Both the position numbers and the translations under genes were made by a program. The notes below the pieces were generated by a model, which had not been told where the DNA came from, made no database searches, and was given only the letters and a program-made list of their open reading frames with translations. 64,000 nucleotides of DNA, taken from positions 756,314-820,313 of the forward strand of contig JAAOMT010000675.1 in assembly GCA_016748015.1 (NCBI GenBank), given 5' to 3'. Below are positions 22,387-34,099 of this stretch, piece after piece; position 1 is the first letter of the stretch, and the number at the start of each line of letters is the position of its first letter. The stretch comes from Geosiphon pyriformis (taxonomy: Eukaryota; Glomeromycota; Glomeromycetes; Archaeosporales; Geosiphonaceae).

Positions 22387-23766
22387 TTAAGTGTTCAAGT
22401 TTGGTTATTGTTCTATTATAACTATTGGTTCTAAATTTCGGAAAATATCTTCAAGATTAATTAAAAAAAAATGTGTACTAATTTGTGGAATTAATAGTTT
22501 AGGATTGTTTCTGGAATAATAATGTTTTAATCAATCTCTATGTGCAATTTTTGTTAGTACTTTGTTATCAAGTCTTAACTTGTATATTGTTTAAAATTTC
22601 ATAAATATAAAATGATCCATCCTATTTATGTTCAAATTTCCCACTCCATTGTTTTTTAGTCTTAGTTCTGTTTAAGAGAACTTTATTTTTAACTTTAAAT
22701 TCGTTGGTAATTGGTAATAGTTTGTTATCATGCCTTTTTTTTTATTGAGCTTGAGAGTGTTCAATATAAGTGGCTGCTATTTGTCTTTTTTTTTTAGTGT
22801 ACTAAAAAAAATGTATGCTCTTCTTTGGAGTGTTTTTTGAAAGTTTTCTTCATTGATTGGTTGCATTGTATATGTTTCTACTGTGAAATTAATTGGTAAT
22901 ATTGCTGTTCTTTCATAAGTAAGATCAAATAGTGTGTGTTTTATAGTATCTTGTTTTAGTGTTTTGTAGATTAGTAATACTAATAGAATAAATATATTCC
23001 ATTTCTGCTTAAAATCAGTTGAGATTTTGGCTAAAGATTCACATAATGTTTTGTTGAAACATTCTACAAGTTCATTTGTTTGAGGGTAATAAGGTAATAA
23101 TAGAAATTTTTTGACATTGAATCATTCAAAAATTTCTTGTATTAAGTTGTTCACAAAATGTGTTTCTTAATCAAATAAAAGTTCAATTGAGCATCTATGT
23201 CTACAAATAATGTTTTTATAGATAAAATTTGCTATGGATTTTGTATCTGCTTTTTGGATGGCTCTAGCTTTAAGCCATTTGGTAAGATAATCTATTGCAA
23301 CTGTAATATAATAATTTTCTTGAGTTGTAATAGATAATGGTCTGATTAAATCAATTCCAACTCTGTTAAAAGGTTGTCCAACTTTGATTGGATTTAAAGG
23401 TTTTGTGAAACAAGTTCTTCTTTTTCTTTGACAATTATTACAAGATTCTATATATTGTTGAATGTTTTTTTGCATGTGGGGCCAAAAATAATGTTCAAGA
23501 GTTTTTTGAATTATTCTATCTTTTTTCAAGTGTGCTGAAGAAAAATCTGTGTGCATGTTATATAGAATTGTTTTTTTTTCATTTTTTTGTATTAATCTGA
23601 GTAATTGGTTTGAGTTTCTGCAATTTTTATAATAGATTTTGTTATAGTGTATGAAATATTGTTTTAATTGGTGTTGTAATTAATGTTTTTTACTTGGAAA
23701 CCAATTTTTTGATATGGTAAAAGTCTTTAAATAGTTTTTGATGTTGTTGTAATTTTTGGAATTCAT
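22387..23766 (-). pseudogene. Element B integrase ORF
   Basis: 460 codons including the stop, from ATG 23766 (MNSKNYNNIKNYLKT) to TAA at 22387 after PNLNT. The overall frame is preserved, but several TAA/TGA codons interrupt it. HHCC ends CNNCQRK. The catalytic core keeps VGIDLIRP, LLFD (followed by a stop where Gln stands in relatives) and NELVECFNKTL, so Asp, Asp and Glu are all present. It is separate from the RT frame. Confidence 0.88.
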
Positions 23767-23829
23767 TGTTGTTTGGTTATTTTTGTTAATAGATTGATAA
23801 GTTGTGGTAAGATTACTGTTGGTGTTAAT

Positions 23830-26800
23830 CTTGTCTTATTCTTAAAAGACTATTAACATTGGTGTGTAGTTTTCCTGGTTTGTAATATACAATATATTTG
23901 TAGTCTGCTAGAAAATTATTCCATCAAGACTGTTTAGCACTTTGTTCAATTTTTTTTTATTGAGCTATTTAAGACTAATATTGTCAATTATTATGTTAAA
24001 TTCTTTTCTATTTTTCAGATATTGTTGAAAGTATTTAAGAGCCCAAATAACTGTGGCAGTTTCTAATTTAGTTAAGTCATATTTGAGTTCTGTTGGTTTG
24101 AGTGTTCTATTGGCATAGGTAATGACTTGTTCCTGACCATTTTCATTCAATTGTGATAGAATTGCACCAAATACTGTGTGTAAAGCATCAGTAGCTAATT
24201 AAAACTGTTTATTAAAGTTTGGATAAGCAAGAACTGGAGCTGTTGTCAATTTTGTTTTGAAGGTTTTAAAGACTTTTTATTGTTTTCAGTCCATTAATAT
24301 GGCACATTTTTTTTAGTAAGATAATTAAGTGGTTTGGCAATTTCTGAGAATTCTTTTATAAATTTTTAATAATATAAAGCTAATCCTACAAATCCTTGTA
24401 GCTTTATAGTATTTTTGGGAGTTTGAAAGTTTTTAATAGCACTAATTATTTTAAGATTTGGTTTAACTCTATCTTTGCTAACAATGTGTTCAAGAAAGAT
24501 TAAACTTGTTTTTTTAAAATAATATTTCCCAATATTCAACTTCAATCCTGCTTTCTATAATTATTAAAAAACTTCTTGCAAATGAATAAGATGATCTTTA
24601 AAGCTTGGTAAGTACATATTAGTGTTATTCAGATAGACAACTATTAATTGCCATAAGAGTTCTTTATAAACAACATTCATGAGTCACTGGAATGTTGCTG
24701 GTACATTGCAAAATCTAAAAGACATAATATTAAATTTATAGTTTCCTTCTTAAGTGGTAAATGCTATTTTAGATCCATTTTGACTTGTTAGTATCCACTT
24801 TCCAAGTCTAAAGTTGAGAAGAATTTGGCTTTTTCTAGAGCATCTAACATGTCATTAATTCTTGGAAGAGAATAAGCATCTCTAATTGTCATACTGTTCA
24901 GTTGGTAATAGTTAACACAAAATCTGATTTTTCCGTTTTTTTTTTAACCAAAACTACTAATAAGACCCAAAAACTTCTTAATAGTTGAATTAATCTGTTA
25001 TTAAGCATTTTTTGGACTTTTTCCCTAATAAATTGGTAGCTGGCAGGTAGTACTCAATAGGTTTGTTACTATTTTGGTGGGACATCTCCTATGTGGATCT
25101 GATGTTGGACAATATCAGTTTTTTCAAAGTCATTGTTGTTTTTTGCAAATATATCAGCAAATTCAGCTATCAGTTGTTTTAATTGTCTTTGTTGTTGGGA
25201 TTTCAAAAGACTCATGTTGATTTAGGAGAGTTTTTTTCTAAAAAGTAATAGTTTTCAATAATAGAAATGATGTTTGAGTTGGGAAGTAGGGTATGTCTTA
25301 CAATTTGGATGAAATTAGAGACAATTTGAGGGTTTTTATCTTGAAAGATGTTGTTATATATGATTCCAATTTCTAATTTATTTAATAGAACCAATAAGAT
25401 AATTGTTGGAGTTGTAAAATATAACTCAAAATCTTTTTATTCTTTTGGAAATATAAATGTTTGGAATTGAAATTTTATGTTTTACACAGATTTGTTTATT
25501 GAATTCAAAAATTTGTTGAGTAATAATGGGTTTTGAGCAGGTGTAAATTTCGTGATGTTCTTCAAAAAATAAAATGGTAATTGGTTGGAAAAGTTGAAAA
25601 ATTTGGTAAAATTTATTCTGTGCATTAAGAGCTATGTTTACTGAAACTGTAAATCGTTCAGTTGAACCAAAATCTTGAGTTTCTTTTTCACTTTTTCCTA
25701 ATTGTTATCTGTTGTCAACTGATTGTAAACCTGAAATATTGATTAAGAATAGGTAAATTGCCTAAGCAATTTTTTTAGCATGTTCTATTCTAAATAGTTT
25801 ATCAGTTTTATTTTGTAGCATAATTGTAATGTTTCCAGTATATTTTGCATTTATGACTTTTTTTCTAATACTGATTTTTTTGCTTGCCAATGATAATCTG
25901 GATGCAATTTGAATTATTGCTCCTAGTAGTATTTTAAGAGCAATTTTGAAGTTGATTTTGGTTAAAGCTTTTGGTTAGAGAACCAAAGTATTTTTTCCTA
26001 AGTATTATAAATCATATTCAGCATCTATATTATGGGCTTTTTTTGGCTTAATTCCTTGACCATTATTTTTAAAATATTTGAGTTGTAGAACTGGTTGACT
26101 TTTAGTGAGATAGATTGGTGTTGTTGCAATTTCTTCTTCTGGCTTATGTTCTCTAAATTTGATTTCCTCTTGGTCGTTTTTATTGGGTAAGGGGATGTTG
26201 AGAACATAGCATTCTGAACATTATTTGTTATTACAAGACATAATGCATTTTTCACACAATTGAATGTTTATTTGCTCTAATTATTAAATTTAAGCTTCTT
26301 GGGTTAGATAAGTGTAACTTACAATTTGGTAATATGTTTCTACTTTATCTTTATAGTTGAATCTAGCTAATTTCATAGTGTATTCAATGTATTTAGCTTC
26401 TTTTATTTGGCAGACATCTTCTTATATAGCTTTATTGATTAAAGTTATAGTTAAGTCAAAAATCATTTTAGCATTATAAAAATAGTAATAGAGTTTATTA
26501 AAAGCACTATTGTATGCTGCATTAAAAGATATTTCTTTTCTGACTTTTTTCGAAATTGATAGAACATATTAACAGATTTGGTCACACACTTTTTTTCTCA
26601 TTGCAACATCAATTTAGTTGTATTTTTCTGGTAACATATCTTTACATATAAGACAAAGAGTGTTGTCCTATTTTCCACTTCATTTGAGATATCTGAATTG
26701 TTCTCTATAGCATGTTTTACAGTAGTAATAGGTATAAGTTTCATATTTCTTTTCTGAAAAGATACATGTTCTTATTAATGAAAGTTTCTTTTTGTAATCT

Positions 26801-27430
26801 TTACATCTAAGTAGAATATAAGATAGTTGTTTTTGTGGTTTTGGTGTAAAATATCAAACAATATTCCATCCTTTGGTTTTCTCAAAAATTTCTTGTTCTG
26901 TTTCTTCAGCCCAATTGAATGTTGGTTCAAAAGCCATGTATGTTTCAGTAATTGGCATTTCTTTCTTTTTTTTAAATTTGTATATTAGAGCTTTTTTAGA
27001 TTATTTATTAAAAGTACCATATATAGCAGATACTCAAGTGTATTGTCCTTGGTATGAAATCTTTAGTTCTTGGGTTTTTCAATCTAGATTTGCATTGGTT
27101 TTAAGAAGCCAATCATTTTTGACAAAAGCTTAATATTGGAGTACATTCATGACTAAAACTTTAACTGGAATGATTATTCCATTGACCATAAATGGAAAGT
27201 TGTCAATTTCTTCTATTAGAGTTTTCTTTATATTATCAGCTGTAAAAATTACTGTTTGAGCTGGTCTGTCAATATTTTGATTGAGTTGTTGTATTAATTG
27301 ATAGGTAATAATACTTCCAGCTAATCCATTGTTTAGAATTAAGCAGATTTGTTTTCTTTTTACTTTAGCTTTAGTATATATAGCAGTAATTATTTTTTGC
27401 TCATTGACTGCTGCATTGCTAAGCAAGAAT
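23830..27430 (-). pseudogene. Element B pol: protease, Cys-rich, dUTPase, RT, RNase H
   Basis: From high to low coordinate: protease 27130-27426 (LILNNGLAGSIITYQLIQQL, catalytic DSG now NNG); Cys-rich segment about 26100-26950 with eroded CxxC pairs; dUTPase about 25650-26060 with IDAEYDL, VINAKYTGNI (catalytic Asp to Asn) and ETQDFGST; beta-rich domain about 25212-25600 (KISIPNIYISKE, LLNKLEIGIIYNNIF); RT about 24360-25060 with VVYLNNTNMY in place of YLDD; RNase H about 23870-24320 (YANRTLKPTELKY). Frames shift between blocks and many stops are of the Gln, Arg or Trp type. Confidence 0.88.
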
Positions 27431-29398
27431 AGTGATTTATTGGCTTCAAATTCAAATGGAAATATATCTAAAAGGTTAGCATTTTAAGCAATTTAAGCTG
27501 GTAGAATAGTATTGTTGAAAGAGTTTGATCTTGGTACTGTAACTTTACCTTCAGAAAGTACAGTTTGTTGAAAATTTGATTCTTTAGGCATTGTAAAATA
27601 GCTGGGTTGAGTGTGGTAGTGATTGAATCTTTGCTGATCAGAATTTTGAAAAACCAACTGGTTGTTTGGGTTGATTCTGTTGTTATTATTCTAAAATTAA
27701 TTTTGAGATGTGAATTAGTTTTGCTGAACCAATTTTTGGGCAAATACTTGGTATTATTGTGTAGATGGTGGCTAATATTGTTGAATCTGTAAAGATTGCT
27801 GTGATATTGGTTGTAAGACTGGTTGGTAATAGTTGTTTTGATACTGTAATCTTGATAAATGATATGCTGGTGGTAAAAATTGGTAATAGAACTGTTGATG
27901 TTGGAAATAATGTTGATTATTCCTGTTTTGTTGGTCTCTTTGCATTTTTCTACAATCTTATTTTCAATGTTCTGTAATTTCACAATAATAATAGCTTTGT
28001 AATTGATTGTTGAATAATAAAGAGTAGTTGTTTTGATTGCATTATTGGAGTGGCTGATATCTTTATGGTTGTTGCTGTTGTTGTTGATTGGTAAAATAAC
28101 TTTCAACTTTCTTTGTAAGTTGGTCCATTTTTTTTTCAGCTGCTCAGCTGGTTTCTTTAATAGCAAGATTCACAAGTTTAATATGATTTGCTTCTTTTAT
28201 TGCCATTTCATAGTTTTTTGCATATCTAATGGCTGTTGTTAAGTCTATTGAGACATGTAGACAAACTTTTTTGATTAGTTTATCTTTTAATTTTACAATA
28301 AACTGATCCAAAATTTGGGTATTGGAATAGTAGTCATTGGTTTCCAATTGTCAAATTTGTCTAAGAAGTTTATTGAATTTCTCAAGATAGAGCATGACAG
28401 TTTTGAATGTTTCTTGCTTAATATTGTGAAAGCAATTTTGGAGATGGATAAAGATGTTGTTGTTAGTAAATTGTTGTAGAAAAGCATTTTTAAATGCTTG
28501 CCAGTTTTTAAAGAGTTCTTCTAAGTTTTCAAACCATTCATTTGCTGTTCTTTAAAGAAAATAGGGAATAGCTTTTAGCATTTTTACAGCATTTCATCCA
28601 TTTGTATTTCCTGCTTTCTGAACTTTGTCAAGTTATTCTTATAGACTGGTGTCATTATTTTCACCAGTAAATTCAAAAATTTTTGTGATATATGTAGTTG
28701 CTATTTTTTCTTTATATTTGGTTGTTTTTTCTTGTTTTGACTCAGTTTTTTTACTTTTTAAGTTCTCTAAATGATTGCTTTGATTTTTTTTCAAGTAATC
28801 AAGAAGATTAGTGCTGGTTAATATTGGTTCTGGTTGTTAAGTAGAGCTTTTTGGTAAAATGAAATCTTCTGGTCTTGAGAATTAGATAAGAAGTGAATTT
28901 GGTGTTTGTAATTAAGCAAGTAAAATTGGAAATGATATAATAGAAAATGGTAATTTGATGCTGGTTTCTTGTTTAGGTGTTTGCAAATGTTTGGCAGTTG
29001 TTTTTGATGTATTATAAATTGTATGGCTTGCTCGAAGTTTTTCCTTCTGTTTTCTGGTTCTAATTCAAAATCAAAAAAGCATTTGGACTATACTGGGTAT
29101 TTTTTTCATAGTACTGAATAATGTTAAAGTTGAATTCTTGAAAGTAGGTGCCAAGTGTTTTACTGTTAAGATCTTTAGTTCCCAATTGTAAATGATATAA
29201 TAAATTATTGTAGAGGTTGTTTCTAACTTCCAAAATGTTGTAATTTCCAAAAAAATAATTGTTAATACAGTTTTCAATATATTAATATAGTAATTTTTTG
29301 AAAGTTTTAATTCTGTTTTAGATGTTGAATTTTTGTTTGCAGTAAGTGTAAATTGACTAATAATACTTTAGAGTTGTTGTGTTTGGTGTGGTTGCCAC
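27431..29398 (-). pseudogene. Element B gag
   Basis: The N-terminal block YIENCINNYFFGNYN, VRNNLYNNLLYHLQLG, TYFQEFNFNII matches element C gag. It opens at GTG 29398, preceded by AAAG. The zinc knuckle near 27950-27990 is wrecked: first Cys to Tyr, and Trp and Arg positions now stops (YYYCEITEH-stop-K-stop-DC). After it a PPAY motif survives (27862-27873), followed by a Tyr/Gln/Asn-rich tail. Multiple frameshifts and stops. Confidence 0.8.
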
Positions 29399-29433
29399 TT
29401 TAAATTTTGTTGTTGCTGTATTATTTCTATAGA

Positions 29434-29442
29434 AGAGCACCA
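29434..29442 (-). promoter_or_regulatory. Element B primer binding site
   Basis: On the minus strand TGGTGCTCT follows the LTR end after TT, as in C, D and F. The TGG start fits pairing with a tRNA 3' CCA. I cannot name the tRNA. Confidence 0.7.
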
Positions 29443-29444
29443 AA

Positions 29445-30420
29445 TATTACTAGAGGTTTTTGGTTTCTTTTCTTTAATGTTGTTAATGTTTGTTTGCTGT
29501 GAATTCACGACTAAAGGAAGTAGTTAGACCTTCAATAACTGGATTTATTTTCAAATTATCTTCTATAATTTGAACTGCTGGGCTTATTAGTAAAGTGGCC
29601 AATTTTGTGTCAGTTATTTTGTATAGTTATGTTGTAGTAAACATTACTCTTTTCCAGGAATTGCTTATCTGAAAGCTTACTAAAAATGTGTAGTTACTTT
29701 GCTGTAAAAGTCAACTCTTTTACAGGAATCTCATCTGTAAACTACCCTAATGATTATAATAAAAAAATAAAAAAAAATAAAAAATATATATAAAAGAAAT
29801 AGAATTCTAACAAGAGAAACGTTTTCTATCCAGGCCTGAAGTTACTAACAAATTACTGAAATTGGTAGCTAATCAATTTCAAAATGTTAGTTATGTTGAA
29901 AGAATTTCAAGTGTAATAATTTAAAGAATTTGGTTTTTGAATATTTAATTTTTATTTGAGATCTGTAAAAAGTAATTTGTTCTAATTAAGATATCTAAAG
30001 TAAGATATTATAGTAAGATACTATGAGAAAATATATTTTTTTAAAGAGAGAAGCTTTTTTTTTATACAACTTGTTATAGTACTAGTCTTTGAACTTGCAC
30101 TTTTTTTTTTGCTTTAATTTTGGTGAATTAAAGATATATTTTGGCAAACTACAAGTTATTTCACTGAACTATTGATTATTTCGGCCAATTTTCATTAATT
30201 TCAGCGAATTTTGACTATATTAAATGGTTCAAGATATTGTGTAATTTGATCATCTTAATTTCTATTGTACAAATTGGATTATTAATTGAGTAATAATATT
30301 TGATAATTTGATTAAATAATAAGTAATAATTGAAATAATAATAATAATATATGCTAATTAATAATAGGAATTATAAGGATAATTTTATGCTAATTAATAC
30401 TTAAAATTTTACTGATAACA
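29445..30420 (-). repeat. Element B 5' LTR
   Basis: 976 bp. The low end reads TATTACTAGAGG (TG changed to TA) and the high end GATAACA. The TATA box is at 30058-30065. Confidence 0.92.
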
Positions 30421-30424
30421 GTAT
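30421..30424. repeat. Element B target-site duplication, high-coordinate copy
   Basis: GTAT directly after the LTR, matching 20575-20578. Confidence 0.7.
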
Positions 30425-30992
30425 ACAATATTCAAAAAAACAATTCTATTCTGTCTTATTTTCAAGTCTTGTATTTAATATATTAGTAAGATTATACAAA
30501 CTACTATTTGCTAAAAGCATATGTTTAATAATGTTGTTAAGATTTTTAATATAAAAAATAGTTTGAGTTCTTATAGTAAATATTTTTGATGTGAATGCAC
30601 AGACTTATGCTTGTTGGCTGGAATAAAAAGCTTTCATTAAGTAATTTTTAGCATTAATATATGTTTTAATAAGCTGTAACCAGAAATTTTTTTTACATAA
30701 ATTATTATAACATAGAAAAAAATCATAAACAAAACTTTTATATTGATTATAAAGCTTTAACTTAAAATTTTTTGATAGGTTTTCATTAATATAAAAAATA
30801 CAATAAATTTAATAAGTTATTTTGTATACTTGAACAACTGCTGTATCTGTTGCAGGATTAACATTAGTAATAAACACTAATAGTTTTGTCATTGTTGCTT
30901 TTTTTGTGTATTCTAAAATTCATTTATACAATTTAGCAGTTTTATCTAATACAAAAGCTTGTACAATAAAATAAGATCTTGTGTTATTATTT

Positions 30993-30996
30993 ATGA
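30993..30996. repeat. Element D target-site duplication, low-coordinate copy
   Basis: ATGA, repeated at 41243-41246. Removing D and one copy restores an open MULE frame across the site. Confidence 0.8.
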
Positions 30997-31952
30997 TATT
31001 ACAGATGATTCTTTGGGGTGTCGAGTAAATAACAAACCTGTAACTTGGTGCTCAAGACAATTGGTGATGATGATAATCTGAAGGTATTTTATCTGAAGAT
31101 TTTCCAATTGAGTTCTTTGTATAATGGACAGAAATTCAATGGTAACAGTTTATTAGTAGTTTCCTGAAACCGTAGTTTTGTCAATTGCTTGTTCAGCTTG
31201 ATGGTTGATGATTCTCTTGGTATGATATCCTCTGTAAATGTATACCAGTGTTGTTTCCTGACATCAGTTCCTCTGTAAGTCCTCCAAGAGTAAGTATTGT
31301 TTAAGCAAGTTTATTCCTCTGTAAGTCCTCCAAGAGTAAGTATTGTTTAAGTAAGTTTTATTCCTCCATAAGTTTTCCAAGAGTAATTCCTTTAATCAAG
31401 TTAATAGACAACAAAAAAAATAACAAAAAGATAAAAGAAAATAAATAAAAGATGAAATAAGCCAAGGTGATTTGCAAGTTAGTATCTTGTTAATAGCTGT
31501 GATCAAAAGCTATTGTCCAGTGGGGTTAAGTATGGATTATTATCAACATAAGATGTTGATAATGGAAAGAAGTTTTGTAATATAGAATAATTATTTATTG
31601 ATAATTGTGTTTTAAGGCTAAGGATTCTGTGGTATTAATTTTTTTTTTCTGCTTCTAATGCTACTGCTATATATACATATTTAAGATTCCTCAATTCCTT
31701 AATTTTTTGCGACAGGAATCCTGGAATTCCTGGAATTCTGTGATTCCTGATGAGAGGAATCCTGCAATTCCTAATAAGAGTAATCCTAAAATTCTGGAAT
31801 CCTGTAATTCCTTGTCAGGGAATCCTAAAATTCCTGGAATCCTGCAATTTCTCTGAAAGGAATCTTGAAATTCCACATTTACTATGTCTACATCTGATTG
31901 GCTAATATCTACTGACTAATAATATTATATTTCCTATATTCTATGAGTAACA
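30997..31952 (-). repeat. Element D 3' LTR
   Basis: 956 bp, from TATTACAG (TG to TA) to GAGTAACA. It includes a tandem array of GGAATCCTG.AATTCCT units at about 31685-31875 and a TATATATA box nearby (31668-31676). The 5' LTR lacks most of the array. Confidence 0.92.
31685..31875. repeat. Tandem repeat inside D-family LTR
   Basis: Degenerate units of about 35-40 bp built on GGAATCCTG and AATTCC half-motifs, several copies. The related F LTR has a similar array at about 43095-43315; the D 5' LTR keeps only about two units at 41085-41165. A 61-codon open frame across it is a by-product of the repeat. Confidence 0.8.
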
Positions 31953-31965
31953 TTATTCTCTTCTT
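31953..31965 (-). promoter_or_regulatory. Element D polypurine tract
   Basis: On the minus strand AAAGAAGAGAATA-type purine tract abuts the LTR start TGTTACTC. ORF3 ends at its edge. Confidence 0.75.
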
Positions 31966-32652
31966 TTAATATTGAGTTCCATTGAAATCTAATTCCTTTA
32001 ATTTCCCCTCTTGAATTATTTCTTGAACTTCTTTTTTGAGTATTATTTGTGTTATTTTAGTTTATAGTTCTTCAAATTGGGCGTTGGTCATTTTTCCCAA
32101 TTGATTACTTGTAACTGTATCCATTACTGTGTTGAGTAAGATTTCTGGTCAGTCTTAAAATCTCATATATAGCCAATAAATAGCTCGAGCTTGTGTAGTT
32201 AGATTGTTTTTTCCCACAAATTGTTCCAGTTGTCTCAGTATTATTGTGTTGAATAATTGTTTTGTTTTGTCAGTGTACAAATTCTGGATATTTATGTGTT
32301 GTCCTAAGTAAAAATGACAATAGTTTTTTGGAAATTGTTGTGTCTACCAAGTCCAAGTTTCTCTGGTAAATTTTTGGTGTAGTCTGACTATTTGTTGTTT
32401 TTTTATGGCCAATTTTACCTTGGTCATAATCTTGTCAACAATATTTTCGAGTTTTCTCTGTACCTTGTGTTGTGATATCTTTGCTGTATTTTTGTAATGA
32501 ATGGTTTGTTGATTGATTGTAATTTCCATCTCCTGGTGTTGGATTAATTGAAAAATTTGTTGGGCCAGTAAATGGATATTGTCTGTAATTTCCATTTTTC
32601 TGATTTCTTCTGTCATGTTAACCATGTTCTTATATATTCCTTTGTCGATCAA
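31966..32652 (-). pseudogene. Element D ORF3, unknown protein after integrase
   Basis: A 229-codon frame from about 32652 to TAA at 31966, overlapping the integrase end. It is interrupted by four transition-type stops but has no net frameshift. An ATG is not at the very start: the first in-frame ATGs give MVNMTEEIRKMEI. Sequences include ENIVDKIMTKVKLAIKKQ, CHFYLGQHINIQNLY and TTQARAIYWLYMRF. The pattern (a Y-x-G block, then a helix with ARAIYWLY) resembles ORF3 of C (FYIGKTLY, then LRAALKLYDLF), so the two may be homologous. It is hydrophilic and helical, without membrane segments. Function unknown. Confidence 0.7.
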
Positions 32653-34039
32653 TTGGATGTGTTATTGTTGATAATAATGATTGGTTCTAGATCTCGTGGA
32701 ATCTTATCTGGTTGGACTAATATTCTCTGTACTCTTAGTTGTGAAATATTACTGGTGAATGATAATGCTATATGGTGGTATAATGGTATGGTTTCAGTTA
32801 ATTTTCATGTGCTGCTTTGGTCAAGATTTTGTTATTCAATCTTAATTTGTAAGTTCCATTTCCTAAAATTTCTTCTATGTGAAATGATCTATCCTATTTG
32901 GGATCAAATTTTCCATTCCATTGTTTTTCCACTTTGGTACGATGTAGTAGTACTTTGTCTCCAATCCTAAATTCAACTGGTTTATCTGATAGTTGGTTAT
33001 TATGTCTTTTTTTTTGTTTTTTTTGTGACTTTTGTATGTTATCAGCTGTTCTTTGTCATTTGTTTTCTAATGTTTTCATTAAGTCATATGTTTTTCTTAA
33101 CAATGTGTTTTTGAAATTCTCTTCTGTTATTGGTTCAGTTGGGTATGTGCTGACTTTTATTTCCATTGGTAGTATTGCTGTTCTACCATATACTAATTCA
33201 AATGATGTTACTTGTATAGCATTTTGCTTTATTATCTGATAAGCAAATAGTACTGATGGTATCAACAAATCCCAATCATTCTGGTTTTCTTGGCTGAGCT
33301 TAGTTATTGCCTCACACAATGTTTTGTTGAATCTTTTGACTAATCCATTGGTTTGTGGATGGTATGGTAATGATAGTGGTCTCTTAATTCCGAATTTTTG
33401 ACTCAATTCTGTTAATGTTCTGTTTACAAAATGAGCTCTTTGGTTTGATAATAATTCTTTTGGACATCTATGTTAACATATTAAATCCTGATGAACGAAT
33501 TTGGCAATGGATTCTGCATCCACTCTTTGAATTGCTTTTGCTTCTGGCTATTTAGTGAGATAGTCCATGGCTACTGCTATGTATCTGTTTTTTCTGCTGG
33601 TGATTGTTAATGGTCTGACTAAATTAATTCCAATACAGTCAAATGGTTGTTCCACTTTGATTGGTCTTAATAGTTCACTGGGTCTTGTTCCTCCTCTTAG
33701 CTGACAAGCATCACAATTTTGAACATATTGGATGATGTCTGGATACATTGATGGCCAATAGTATCTTTTTCTGGTTTTTTCTATGGTTGTTTTTTTGTGA
33801 AAATGTCTTGCTGTTAGATTTAAGTGCATGTTGAATAATATTGTCTCTTTTTCTGGCTCTGTAATTACTCTGGTTGATTGATCTAAATCTCTTCTATCTT
33901 TCCAATAAAGTATATTTTGGTAAGTGATAAAATATTTTGATTGTTGTTTGATACTTTTTCGTTATGTTTGAGATAAATTCTCCTTGAACTGTTGAGTGTT
34001 TATATATTGTTGAAGTTGTTGATATTTTTGTATGTTCAT
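32649..34039 (-). pseudogene. Element D integrase ORF
   Basis: ATG 34039 lies 70 codons before the Met at 33829, as in A and B. HHCC ends CDACQLR. The core has IGINLVRP (Asp to Asn), ELLSNQRAHF (Asp to Asn) and NGLVKRFNKTL (Glu to Lys), so all three catalytic residues are lost by G-to-A. The C-terminal domain has IGDKVLLHRTKVEKQW and HIEEILGNGTYKLRL. A frameshift near 32800 precedes the family ending RDLEPIIII. Stops near 33550, 33475, 33054 and 32922 are transition type. Confidence 0.9.
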
Positions 34040-34099
34040 CTTTTGTTATATTTTTTTGTTGGTATTGTTCTGGTTTTGTTATATTTTTGGGTTTGAAAT

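Larger units (their letters stand above)
20579..30420 (-). mobile_element. Ty3/gypsy LTR retrotransposon B, full length
   Basis: 9842 bp bounded by two LTRs and a 4-bp GTAT duplication, inserted into the MULE transposase gene. It has the same family plan as A and C. It is the most mutated of the three: protease DSG is NNG, RT YLDD is YLNN, and the dUTPase catalytic Asp is Asn. Integrase keeps Asp, Asp and Glu but has stops. Confidence 0.95.
30421..30996 (-). pseudogene. MULE transposase catalytic core
   Basis: This fragment is trapped between elements B and D. The minus strand reads NNNTRSYFIVQAFVLDKTAK, then LLVFITNVNPATDTAVVQVY, then INENLSKNFKLKLYNQYKSF and CAFTSKIFTIRTQTIFYIKN. This is the RNase H-fold D-D-E transposase core of Mutator-like elements. 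All three acidic residues are gone by G-to-A change: Asp to Asn at 30989-30991, Asp to Asn at 30863-30865, and Glu to Lys at 30545-30547. The reading frame enters from the 41243-41900 piece and leaves towards 20578. A few stops stand at Trp or Gln positions. Confidence 0.85.

Noticed and set aside
29071-29277. 68-codon minus frame in element B
   Set aside because: It is an alternative frame over the gag N-terminus; the frame giving YIENCINNYFFGNYN matches C and D gag instead.
31685-31875. CRISPR-like repeat array
   Set aside because: Units are degenerate and contiguous without unique spacers, inside a eukaryotic LTR.
31691-31876. 61-codon minus-strand protein with IPGILGF-like repeats
   Set aside because: It lies wholly inside the tandem array of the D LTR; the open frame is a by-product of the repeat unit.
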